Shown here piece after piece: positions 55,972 through 64,000 of a DNA stretch of 64,000 nt. Made by a program: the position numbers and the translations under genes. Origin of the DNA: Geoanaerobacter pelophilus (lineage in GTDB: Bacteria > Desulfobacterota > Desulfuromonadia > Geobacterales > DSM-12255); assembly GCF_018476885.1 (NCBI RefSeq), contig NZ_JAHCVJ010000001.1:992001-1056000 (forward strand). The letters run 5' to 3'. Positions within the stretch are counted from its first letter, which is position 1; each line of letters starts with the position of its first letter. The notes beneath the pieces were generated by a model. That model saw only the letters and a list, made by a program, of their open reading frames with translations, ran no database searches and was not told the DNA's origin.

Positions 55972-56075
55972 CCTAAGCGGTCCAATTTCGCAAGGAAAAT
56001 TGTGCGGCGTAGCGCTGCTAAGCCTCCGCGCAATCCCTCGACAGCCTTGATCTTGCGAAAAATTGACCGCCTTAG
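55972..56075. repeat. Imperfect inverted repeat between ABC permease and ATPase genes
   Basis: CTAAGCGGTCCAATTTCGCAAG (left, 55973-55994) is mirrored by CTTGCGAAAAATTGACCGCCTTAG (right, 56052-56075), with a 57-bp centre that has further small palindromes (AGCGCT). The structure splits an otherwise natural operon. Whether it is a mobile MITE-like relic or an RNA structure is unknown. Confidence 0.55.
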
Positions 56076-56087
56076 AAAGGGATAGCA

Positions 56088-56753
56088 ATGACACTCATTA
56101 AGATTAGAAACGTGACAAAGCAGTACAATGGCGGTGACGAGGTGGTCGAAGCGTTGCGCGGCGTTGACATCAGCATCGAAGCCGGTGAATTCATCACCAT
56201 CATGGGGCAGTCCGGTTCCGGCAAAAGCACCCTGCTTTCGGTGCTGGGGGGCATGAACCACCCTACCTCCGGCGAGGTCGAGATGGCAGGAATCGAACTG
56301 TACAAGCTTACCGGCGAAAAACTGGCAGACTTTCGGGCAGAGAACCTCGGCTTTGTCTTTCAGTCGTTCCACCTGATCCCCTATCTGACCGCCCTCGAAA
56401 ACGTCATGCTCCCTTTGGCCATTGTAAAAATGAAAGGGGCTGACAAGAGCGCGGCAGCGAAAAACGCCCTGGAACGGGTCGGCCTTGCGAAAAAGGCAGA
56501 CCGACTCCCGAACCAGCTTTCCGGAGGGGAACAGGAGCGGGTCGCCATTGCCCGGGCCATAGTCAACAACCCCAAGATCCTCCTGGCTGACGAGCCGACC
56601 GGCAATCTCGACTCCAAGACCAGCGAAGAAGTGATGGCGCTTTTTCGGGAACTGAACGATGCCGGACAGACCGTGGTCATGGTGACGCACAATCCGGACA
56701 ACTGCCGCTATTCCGACCGGAGCATCAACCTGAAAGACGGAAGGATTCAGTGA
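56088..56753 (+). CDS. LolD/MacB-type ABC transporter ATP-binding protein
   Basis: 221 residues. Walker [10 protein letters not shown]-loop in VFQSFHL, signature [14 protein letters not shown], Walker [13 protein letters not shown] and the H-loop MVTHNPD are all present. It energises the MacB/FtsX permease encoded upstream. AAAGGGATAGCA lies just before the ATG at 56088. Confidence 0.95.
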   Translation: MTLIKIRNVTKQYNGGDEVVEALRGVDISIEAGEFITIMGQSGSGKSTLLSVLGGMNHPTSGEVEMAGIELYKLTGEKLADFRAENLGFVFQSFHLIPYLTALENVMLPLAIVKMKGADKSAAAKNALERVGLAKKADRLPNQLSGGEQERVAIARAIVNNPKILLADEPTGNLDSKTSEEVMALFRELNDAGQTVVMVTHNPDNCRYSDRSINLKDGRIQ

Positions 56754-56824
56754 CGCGAACCTTCTCCCCATTCTTTCAATCAAATTAACAACTTGCATTG
56801 AGATCCCATCCGTGCTACATAGGT

Positions 56825-56842
56825 GCGGCTTAATTAAGCCGC
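56825..56842. other. Perfect palindrome GCGGCTTAATTAAGCCGC
   Basis: An 18-bp perfect palindrome lies 71 bp after the ATPase stop. The stem has no T run after it. It may be a weak terminator of the ABC operon or a protein-binding site before the next kinase; I cannot decide. Confidence 0.4.
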
Positions 56843-56906
56843 GATAATACCGTTAAACTTGGCACCATGCCGGCCGAAAATCTTTCTTGGCGTCTTGAGG
56901 CAGCAG

Positions 56907-59447
56907 ATGATCTCCAGAGAAACGGGTGGCACGAACAAGCCCTCATCAATGCAGAATGCAGAGGGCGATCATGGCGAGCAACTGCAGCGCTCCCGGATGC
57001 TGAAGGTCTGGATTGCGACTGTTGCCGCGTTGCTGGCCGGAATGCTGCTGAGCGGGACTGCAGTCTGGCTGTATGAAACAAACCGGATGCAGCAGCACCG
57101 GCAGGCTGTTGCCGAGTTGACCAACCAGGTTGCCGATGACCTCCACGACAATCTCAACCGCTCTCTTTCCTCGACCTATGCCCTGGCAGCAGTCATCCGC
57201 CAGAATAACGGCAACATTGCCAATTTCCCACAACTTGCCACAGAAATGCTCACCCTATACCCCGGCATCGGCAACCTGCAGATCGCGCCCAAAGGGATAG
57301 TTAGCCAGATCGTCCCACTGGCAGGGAATGAAAAGGCCATCGGCCATAACCTGCTGGAAGACACAAAACGGAACAAGGAAGCCTTGCAGGCGGTGCAGAC
57401 CCGTGCCCTCACACTGGCCGGGCCGTTCGAGCTCATCCAGGGGGGAAAGGCCACGATCGGCCGTCTGCCGATATTTCTCCACGACCGGAATGGCGCTGAC
57501 TATTTCTGGGGATTCAGCATCGCCCTGATCCGCATCCAGGAGTTTCTCAAGGTCGCCAATATTCAAAGAATTGCCGACAAAGGGTGCAGCTACGAAATCT
57601 CCCGCATCCACCCGGACAGCGGCAAGAAGGACGTGTTTGCATCTTCAGGCAAGCCATTGACAGAGCCGGTCAAACGGAAGATCAAAGTCCCGAATGGCGA
57701 ATGGACCCTTGCGGTGGAACCTTTGGGCGGCTGGTATTCGCTGAGCATCGTCCTGGCTGAAGCGCTCTTTATCCTGCTGTTCAGCTCCCTCACGGCACTG
57801 GCGGTCCGGTGGCTGACCCGGCAGCCGATTATCCTGCAGCAGATGGTTGATGAGAGGACCGGAGAGCTCTCTAGCACGAATGCCAAACTGCAAACGGAAA
57901 TCAAGGAAAGAAAGCATGCGGAAGAGGAGTTGCTGGCATCGGAAAACAAGCTGCGCTCAATTTTCGCATCTTTGACTGACGTTATTATCATTCTGGACGA
58001 AAACGGCAGATACATCGAAATCGCCCCCACCAGCACTGACCAGCTCTATCGCCCTACCGAGGAACTGTTAGGGAAAGGCGTGACAGAGGTGTTCCCGCCT
58101 GAGCAGGCGGAATTTTTCATCGCAACCATCCGCAGGACTCTTGTTTCCGGACAGATGACTTCCGTTGATTATCAACTCACCATAGGGGACGAACCATGCT
58201 GGTTTACCGGGAATGTCTCCCGCCTGACCGCCACTACGGTTGTCTGGTCGGCGCGGAACATTACCCAGCGCAAGAAGTCGGAAGAAGAACGCCTGCAGCT
58301 GGAGAAGCAGCTTCTTCACACCCAGAAACTGGAAAGCCTGGGAGTCCTGGCCGGTGGCATTGCCCACGACTTCAATAACATCCTGACCGCCATCATCGGC
58401 AATGCCGATCTGGCGCTGGCACGCCTCACCCCGGAATCCCCGGTTATCGAGCATCTGCAACGCATTGAAAAAGCTGCAACCAGGGCATCGGATCTTGCCC
58501 GGCAGATGCTCGCCTATTCAGGCAAGGGAAGATTCGTCATTGAAGAGCTTGACCTGAACCGGCTGCTGGAAGAGATGGGGCACATGCTTGAGGTCTCAAT
58601 CTCGAAAAAGGCGGTCTTGCGCTATAACCTGCAGCGCCCTCTTCCGGCGATCACCGCCGATGCCACCCAGATCCGCCAGATAATCATGAACCTGGTCATC
58701 AATGCCTCCGAGGCAATCGGCGATAAAAGTGGTATTATTGCCATCACCACCGGTTGCCTGGAACTGACCGAAAACTACCGGAAACACCTTTTTCACGATG
58801 AGCAGATGCCTGATGGGGTGTATGTTTTTGCCGAGATTGCCGACACCGGCTGCGGCATGAACAAAGAGACCCTGGCCAAGGTCTTTGACCCGTTCTTCAC
58901 CACCAAGTTTACCGGGCGCGGCCTGGGGATGGCGGCAGTGCTCGGTATTGTCCGTGGCCACAAAGGGGCCATCAAGGTGTACAGCGAAGAGGGAAAGGGA
59001 ACCACCTTCAAGGTCCTGTTCCCGGCCGGGGCACAGCCGTTTGCGCCCTGCACCCGCAGCGAAGACCTGAGTAAAGAATGGCGGGGCAGCGGCACGGTCC
59101 TGCTGGTCGATGATGAAGCAACCATCCTGGAGCTTGGCAGCGAAATGCTGCGGGAACTGGGGTATGAGGTCATTACCGCCAGAGACGGTCGAGAGGGGCT
59201 GCATGAATTCACCTCTCGCGACAACATCGGCATTGTCATCCTCGATTTGACCATGCCGCACATGGATGGCGAGCAGTGCTTCAGGGAGTTGCGGCAGATC
59301 AATCCGGAAGTACGGGTGATCATGTCCAGTGGGTTCAACGAGCAGGAAGTAACGCAGAAATTCGTTGGTAAAGGTCTGGCCGGGTTTATCCAGAAACCGT
59401 ACAAGCTGTCCGAGTTGCGTAAGGTATTGATGAATCTGTCCAGGTGA
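56907..59447 (+). CDS. Hybrid sensor histidine kinase, CHASE + PAS + HisKA + HATPase + receiver
   Basis: 846 residues from ATG 56907 (GAGGCAG upstream; the start is uncertain by up to 30 codons). The first helix (about 32-55) precedes a CHASE-type extracytoplasmic sensor with YPGIGNLQIAPKG and GPFELIQGGKATIGRLPIF; a second helix lies near 290-310. PAS (about 345-460), HisKA (GGIAHDFNNILTAIIGNADLA), HATPase and receiver (VLLVDDEATILEL, DLTMPHMDG) follow. The kinase and receiver parts resemble those of the kinase at 34560 closely. Confidence 0.92.
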   Translation: MISRETGGTNKPSSMQNAEGDHGEQLQRSRMLKVWIATVAALLAGMLLSGTAVWLYETNRMQQHRQAVAELTNQVADDLHDNLNRSLSSTYALAAVIRQNNGNIANFPQLATEMLTLYPGIGNLQIAPKGIVSQIVPLAGNEKAIGHNLLEDTKRNKEALQAVQTRALTLAGPFELIQGGKATIGRLPIFLHDRNGADYFWGFSIALIRIQEFLKVANIQRIADKGCSYEISRIHPDSGKKDVFASSGKPLTEPVKRKIKVPNGEWTLAVEPLGGWYSLSIVLAEALFILLFSSLTALAVRWLTRQPIILQQMVDERTGELSSTNAKLQTEIKERKHAEEELLASENKLRSIFASLTDVIIILDENGRYIEIAPTSTDQLYRPTEELLGKGVTEVFPPEQAEFFIATIRRTLVSGQMTSVDYQLTIGDEPCWFTGNVSRLTATTVVWSARNITQRKKSEEERLQLEKQLLHTQKLESLGVLAGGIAHDFNNILTAIIGNADLALARLTPESPVIEHLQRIEKAATRASDLARQMLAYSGKGRFVIEELDLNRLLEEMGHMLEVSISKKAVLRYNLQRPLPAITADATQIRQIIMNLVINASEAIGDKSGIIAITTGCLELTENYRKHLFHDEQMPDGVYVFAEIADTGCGMNKETLAKVFDPFFTTKFTGRGLGMAAVLGIVRGHKGAIKVYSEEGKGTTFKVLFPAGAQPFAPCTRSEDLSKEWRGSGTVLLVDDEATILELGSEMLRELGYEVITARDGREGLHEFTSRDNIGIVILDLTMPHMDGEQCFRELRQINPEVRVIMSSGFNEQEVTQKFVGKGLAGFIQKPYKLSELRKVLMNLSR

Positions 59448-59519
59448 ACCAAAGGGACAACCCGGGAAAAGCGCATGCCCCGGCATGCGTTGCCGTAAGC
59501 AAGGAACCGAGAACCTTTC

Positions 59520-60614
59520 ATGGAAAAATCTTCTTTGATCCGCCCGGTTATTTTAGGGGCCTGCATTATTGCCATCAGCCTGCTCCACTATTTCACCCCG
59601 CTCCACCTCCACTACCTGCATGACATCTTCCAGCGCTTCTACTATCTCCCCATCATCCTGGCAGCGCTCTGGTTCGGCTTTCGCGGCGGGCTGCTCTGCT
59701 CGATCATTGTCAGCATTGCCTATGCCCCGCACATCCTGTTTCAATGGGGCGGTCACCTTACTGTTGAAATGGAAAAATACCTGGAGATCGTGCTCTACAA
59801 CGTTGTCGGCGCCCTGACCGGCCTGCTGTCCCAACGGGAGCGAGAGCGCACCGTCGAACTGCAGAAGACCGCCCGCGGCCTGGAAGAGTCTTACCAGCAG
59901 CTGCAGCAGCAGTCGGAACGGATCATTGCCATCGAAGAGCAGCTGCGCCGGGCCGAAAAGCTCTCTACCCTGGGGGAGATGGCAGCAGTGCTGGCCCACG
60001 AGATCAGGAATCCCTTAGGCTCGATCCGCGGTACGGCCGAGATCCTCAAGGACGATTACAAGCCGGGCGACCCCAAGCACGAATTCATCGAGATCCAGAT
60101 CAAGGAGACCGAGCGGTTGAACCGGGTGGTAGAGGATTTCCTGCGGATGGCGCGGCCGCAGCCGGCGGAGATGAGCCGCTGCTCCCTGGTCGAAGAGCTG
60201 GAGACCGTGGTCACCCTGGTTGCCCGCGATGCCCACGACCGCGGCGTTACCCTGCGTCTGGCGCCGTTCAGCGGCACGGCGATGGTCACAGCCAACGGCG
60301 AGAAGCTGCGCCAGGCATTCCTCAACATCGTCATCAATGCCCTCCAGGCCACCCCTTCCAACGGCAGGGTGGAGATAGCGCTCCACAAGGTCGAATCAGG
60401 CTATGAAATCAAAGTCAGCGACACCGGCACCGGCATCGATGCCGACTCCCTGACCAAGATCTTCGAGCCGTTCTTCACCACCAAACCGGACGGCACCGGC
60501 CTGGGGCTGGCCATCACCAGGAAGATCATCGAGGGGCATGGCGGCACGCTGACAGTAGAGAGCGAGGTCGGCAAAGGGACGACGGTAGAGGTGCGGTTGC
60601 CGGCGTCTCACTAG
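59520..60614 (+). CDS. Sensor histidine kinase, membrane-bound (partner of the sigma-54 regulator)
   Basis: 364 residues. Three or four helices (about 8-25, 38-72, 88-105), a short coiled coil with QQLQQQSERIIAIEEQL, HisKA with the phospho-His in LAHEIRNPLGSIRG, and HATPase with GTGIDADSLTKIFEPFFTTKPDGTGLGLAI. It lacks a receiver. The regulator that would normally follow it lies 1.5 kb downstream, beyond an AT-rich insert. Confidence 0.93.
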   Translation: MEKSSLIRPVILGACIIAISLLHYFTPLHLHYLHDIFQRFYYLPIILAALWFGFRGGLLCSIIVSIAYAPHILFQWGGHLTVEMEKYLEIVLYNVVGALTGLLSQRERERTVELQKTARGLEESYQQLQQQSERIIAIEEQLRRAEKLSTLGEMAAVLAHEIRNPLGSIRGTAEILKDDYKPGDPKHEFIEIQIKETERLNRVVEDFLRMARPQPAEMSRCSLVEELETVVTLVARDAHDRGVTLRLAPFSGTAMVTANGEKLRQAFLNIVINALQATPSNGRVEIALHKVESGYEIKVSDTGTGIDADSLTKIFEPFFTTKPDGTGLGLAITRKIIEGHGGTLTVESEVGKGTTVEVRLPASH

Positions 60615-60623
60615 ACCGGCTCA

Positions 60624-60770
60624 ACCGGGCTTCCTCCTTCCCCCTTTACCCTGCCGTCGGTGGATGTCACCATTACGGCAATTGCCATCCAGAATGACAT
60701 GCAACTGTTTACCCGTGACACCCATTTCGAGGCGGTAGTTCAGCACTCGACACTGAGGCTTTATCAGTAA
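60624..60770 (+). pseudogene. PIN-domain (VapC-type) toxin, C-terminal remnant
   Basis: The frame reads GLPPSPFTLPSVDVTITAIAIQNDMQLFTRDTHFEAVVQ...RLYQ and a stop. 'DVTIAAIAI....L.TRDTHFEAI' is the last third of VapC/PIN ribonucleases with the conserved catalytic Asp. The N-terminal part and any antitoxin are missing; it starts abruptly just after the kinase stop, so it is a relic at an insertion boundary. Confidence 0.7.
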
Positions 60771-60899
60771 AGAAGCAAAGGACGTGAGAAGGCAGAAGCG
60801 GGATATCTGATTTCCAAGAAGCATTATGCACAGCATATTTTTTTGGACTGTTCTGAAGCAATAATGAGCACAGCCTAAATATTCCATTTTGGAAGATCG

Positions 60900-60929
60900 C
60901 CGGTTCACGCGCGCACGCGCGTGAACCGG
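60900..60929. repeat. Perfect 30-bp palindrome
   Basis: CCGGTTCACGCGCG-CA-CGCGCGTGAACCGG is a perfect 14-bp stem, embedded in AT-rich sequence just before the first insert gene. No T run follows. It may be a terminator-like or recombination structure; GTTAGCC, similar to an integron core site, follows at 60940-60946. Confidence 0.6.
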
Positions 60930-60965
60930 TCAATACGTAGTTAGCCAGAAAAACGGAGAAATAAT

Positions 60966-61379
60966 ATGAAGAGCTGTAACTTAGCAATTTTGCTAGCTGC
61001 TTTGACACTACTGATGGCGTTTCCTATCGTTTCTTTCGCAGTAACAGATGAAGAGATAATAGAAAGTGTAAAAAATGATCCTAAGGTGAGGCAAAGGGTG
61101 CTTGAGGTTACCTTGCCTGCCGAGCGAAGAGAAAGGCTGGATGATCCACAAAAAACCATTGATGAGGACATCTACAAAAAGTCGGAATTCTTCGTAGTCC
61201 CATTAAATAGCCAATGTGGCGTAGCAGGATGTGGCGGAAACAAACTAGTCGTCATTAGATATGAAAGGCATGTAACAAATGCGTATTCGCGATATATTGC
61301 TGCGTTGGTGCGAATCAAGAATATGAAAATAAAGGAAATATCTCTGGCCACAATATCCCCTGAAGATAAGCAACCATGA
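60966..61379 (+). CDS. Exported protein of unknown function (cassette gene)
   Basis: 137 residues. A signal peptide ends near SFA-VTDEE (residue ~24). The mature part is rich in Lys, Arg and Glu and contains CGVAGCGG near residue 85. No family recognised. The gene is markedly AT-richer than the flanking kinase and regulator. An attC-like structure lies directly after the stop, so it looks like an integron-type gene cassette. ACGGAG lies 10 bp before the ATG. Confidence 0.65.
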   Translation: MKSCNLAILLAALTLLMAFPIVSFAVTDEEIIESVKNDPKVRQRVLEVTLPAERRERLDDPQKTIDEDIYKKSEFFVVPLNSQCGVAGCGGNKLVVIRYERHVTNAYSRYIAALVRIKNMKIKEISLATISPEDKQP

Positions 61380-61389
61380 AGCGGTGGCT

Positions 61390-61449
61390 AACCTGGGGCG
61401 GCACACGGTCTTCGCTGCGCTCCGCCGGTGCGCCTTCAGACGTTAGAAG
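61390..61449 (+). other. attC-like site 1 (integron-type recombination site)
   Basis: The outer ends CTAAC and GTTAG pair, as in R'' and R' boxes. The next parts CTGGGGCG and CGCCTTCAG pair with bulges, as L''/L' do. An inner GGCACACGG / CCGGTGCGCC stem and loop completes the fold. The order, bulges and ~60-bp size are those of attC sites. Confidence 0.65.
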
Positions 61450-61458
61450 AAAAATGAT

Positions 61459-61497
61459 TTGACTTGGAGTAATCATCAGCGTACGATTTAACGTACG
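61459..61497 (+). promoter_or_regulatory. Promoter and YefM-type operator of the toxin-antitoxin pair
   Basis: TTGACT (61459-61464), 17 bp, TACGAT (61482-61487) form a promoter. Two CGTACG hexamers (61480-61485 and 61492-61497) overlap its -10, with centres 12 bp apart. Known YefM operators hold two TGTACA-type hexamers 12 bp apart, so autorepression is likely. Confidence 0.6.
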
Positions 61498-61515
61498 GAA
61501 TGGAGGTGATTTAAA

Positions 61516-61758
61516 ATGACAACGCTATCAGCAACAGAAGCACGAAAATCCCTATATAACCTTGTCGATGATGTCGCTATATCTCATGACCCGATCCAGA
61601 TTGTTGGCAAACGGCATTCAGCGGTTCTCATCTCGGAAGACGATTGGCGTGCTATTCAGGAAACATTGTATCTTGTCTCAATTCCTGGAATGCGAGAATC
61701 CATCAGGAAAGGTCTCAAAACCCCAGTATCCGAGTGCAGTGAGGAACTTGCATGGTAA
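61516..61758 (+). CDS. Phd/YefM-family antitoxin
   Basis: 80 residues. The N-terminal 'LSATEARKSLYNLVDDVAISHDPIQIVGKRHSAVLISEDDWRAIQETLYLVS' is the YefM DNA-binding domain; the C-terminal part should wrap around the toxin. GGAGGTG lies before the ATG at 61516. It overlaps the toxin gene by seven bases. Confidence 0.9.
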   Translation: MTTLSATEARKSLYNLVDDVAISHDPIQIVGKRHSAVLISEDDWRAIQETLYLVSIPGMRESIRKGLKTPVSECSEELAW

Positions 61759-62018
61759 ATTGGCAACTTGTTTTTATCAAGCAGGCGCAAAAAGATGCAA
61801 AAAAAATCGCGCACTCCGTGTTAAAGCCGCAAGCCGAACGACTACTTGAAATTATCAAAGAAGATCCCTTCAAAAATCCCCCACCATACGAAAAGCTTGT
61901 TGGCGATCTGTCATGTGCATATTCCCGTAGAATCAATATTCAGCATCGACTCGTTTATGAGGTGCTAGAAGATATCAAAACAATAAAAGTTATTCGGATG
62001 TGGACGCATTACGAATAA
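61752..62018 (+). CDS. Txe/YoeB-family toxin
   Basis: 88 residues. 'VNWQLVFIKQAQKDAKKI...AERLLEIIKEDPFKNPPPYEKL' and 'YSRRINIQHRLVYEV...VIRMWTHYE' are the YoeB/Txe motifs, including the catalytic His and Tyr at the end. YoeB is a ribosome-dependent mRNA endonuclease. A second attC-like site follows directly after its stop. Confidence 0.92.
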   Translation: MVNWQLVFIKQAQKDAKKIAHSVLKPQAERLLEIIKEDPFKNPPPYEKLVGDLSCAYSRRINIQHRLVYEVLEDIKTIKVIRMWTHYE

Positions 62019-62087
62019 CGATCATCCAACCACTCGGCGGCAGCAGGTCTCCGCTAACGCTTCGCCGCTGCGCCTCATCCCCGTTAT
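62019..62087 (+). other. attC-like site 2
   Basis: ATAACG at 62023-62028 and CGTTAT at 62081-62086 pair as outer ends, and GGCGGCAGCAGG pairs with CGCCGCTGCGCC with unpaired bases, as in an attC stem. It follows the toxin stop exactly and precedes the response-regulator ATG by about 13 bp. Confidence 0.55.
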
Positions 62088-62099
62088 GTAAGGACCACC

Positions 62100-63470
<1,371 letters not shown>

Positions 63471-63505
63471 TGCAGAATATGCTCCGCAAAGTGGAGAATA
63501 TTCTG
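63471..63505. promoter_or_regulatory. Paired GAATATTC enhancer-type site upstream of the TolC gene
   Basis: TGCAGAATATGCTCC and GGAGAATATTCTGCA are near-perfect inverses (one mismatch) and hold GAATAT[G]C (63475-63482) and GAATATTC (63496-63503), 21 bp apart. The site follows the regulator stop at once and may also fold as a terminator. Confidence 0.68.
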
Positions 63506-63571
63506 CATTCATCCCACTTCCCATTTATAGTCCCACATTAAGAGCGGCGCGATTTCAGTATGATACAATGA

Positions 63572-63587
63572 TGGCATGACCTATGAA
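63572..63587 (+). promoter_or_regulatory. Possible sigma-54 promoter of the TolC gene
   Basis: TGGCATGACCTATGAA holds GG and TGA at the -24/-12 distance (TGGC, seven bases, ATGA). It is weaker than the two others. The spacing to the enhancer site is 74 bp, one helical turn less than elsewhere. Confidence 0.35.
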
Positions 63588-63621
63588 ATATCATGGTCAA
63601 CTCAGCTACACAGAGGCCATC

Positions 63622-64000
63622 ATGAATTCACGCATCGTGCTGCTCGCCATAGCGCTTGTTATCACCGTAACACCTGGGCTCTCCCATGCCGCTGAGCCCG
63701 TCGCTCAAGAAACCCTCCTCACCCTCGTCGCTACTGCCCTGGCCAACAGCCCGGAACTCAAGTCGTCCCAGGCCAAGTGGCGAATGTTCATTGCCAAGGC
63801 CCGACAAGCCGGATCTCTGGACGACCCGATGTTTATGTTCAAGCTGCAGAACCTGGTGGCCAGGGAGCCATTCTCCTTCGGCGGCAGCGATCCCCAGACC
63901 GCCAAGGTGATCGGCATCTCCCAGCAGCTCCCCTTCTGGGGAAAGCGGGCCATCAGGGAGGAAATTGCCCAGTACGAAGCGGAATCGTACCGCTGGTCGC
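63622..64000 (+). CDS. TolC-family outer-membrane efflux protein (partial, runs off the window)
   Basis: The first 126 residues are present. A signal peptide ends near SHA-AEP (about residue 24); 'LTLVATALANSPELKSSQAKWRMFIAKARQAGSLDDPMFMFK' and 'GISQQLPFWGKRAIREEIAQYEAE' are typical of TolC/CusC proteins. It could supply the missing outer-membrane channel for the RND pump and adaptor at 41255-45450. Confidence 0.9.
   Translation, partial: MNSRIVLLAIALVITVTPGLSHAAEPVAQETLLTLVATALANSPELKSSQAKWRMFIAKARQAGSLDDPMFMFKLQNLVAREPFSFGGSDPQTAKVIGISQQLPFWGKRAIREEIAQYEAESYRWS

Noticed and set aside
60875-60946. A third attC-like site ending at GTTAGCC
   Set aside because: The left partner (GCCTAAA) pairs poorly and the centre is a perfect palindrome, unlike the bulged attC fold.

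Overview
The window looks like a chromosomal segment of an anaerobic or microaerophilic deltaproteobacterium of the Geobacter group (Desulfuromonadia/Geobacterales). This is inferred from a secreted 19-haem c-type cytochrome, hybrid histidine kinases with the Geobacter-type kinase core, sigma-54 control, rubrerythrin and rubredoxin proteins, two B12-type radical SAM enzymes and RND and CDF metal-type efflux. No rRNA, tRNA, CRISPR array or recognisable transposase was seen.

Layout. 1-6.3 kb: ABC exporter end, VIT/CCC1 transporter, BI-1 protein, ParB-like, DUF2127, DUF1003, nitroreductase, SOUL, PPOX and DCC proteins, a plus-strand run of small stress or membrane genes. 6.4-12.5 kb: a heat-shock and protein-quality island, namely a thioredoxin-2 whose catalytic cysteine codon is UGA (probable selenocysteine), an unknown protein, an HtrA protease, CbpM/CbpA, three Hsp20 proteins and, divergently, the heat-shock sigma factor RpoH behind a CIRCE operator. 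12.5-34.5 kb: accessory stress modules punctuated by four copies or remnants of an XRE-type regulator cassette. Two of these copies abut 3' fragments of comM, and two carry an orphan HipB-like regulator with a long dyad operator. The modules are NhaA, OtsA/OtsB with DUF389 and GH15 (trehalose/osmotic), MarR, Pal and ClC; then a peroxide module (rubredoxin-NADH oxidoreductase, rubrerythrin, KatG, ferritin-like protein, PerR); then a Crp/Fnr regulator and an exported MsrB-MsrA fusion.

34.5-48.7 kb: hybrid sensor kinase, DUF4080-type radical SAM protein, small envelope proteins, CDF transporter, RND adaptor and pump, ModA, then an HMA-domain protein with a DUF2318 protein. 48.7-56.8 kb: multihaem cytochrome, TMTC-like membrane protein, second radical SAM protein, MacB-like ABC permease and ATPase. 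56.9-64 kb: a second hybrid kinase, then a kinase/response-regulator pair split by an AT-rich insert holding a PIN-toxin remnant, an exported protein and a YefM/YoeB toxin-antitoxin pair, with attC-like sites, and finally the start of a TolC-family gene.

The strongest system-level signal is a repeated control element. Paired GAATATTC palindromes, 20-21 bp apart, lie about 74-86 bp upstream of -24/-12 (sigma-54) promoter-like sequences in front of the HMA/DUF2318 genes, the MacB-like ABC genes and the TolC gene next to the sigma-54 activator. This suggests that these separated genes form one envelope or metal response regulon controlled by the adjacent two-component system.
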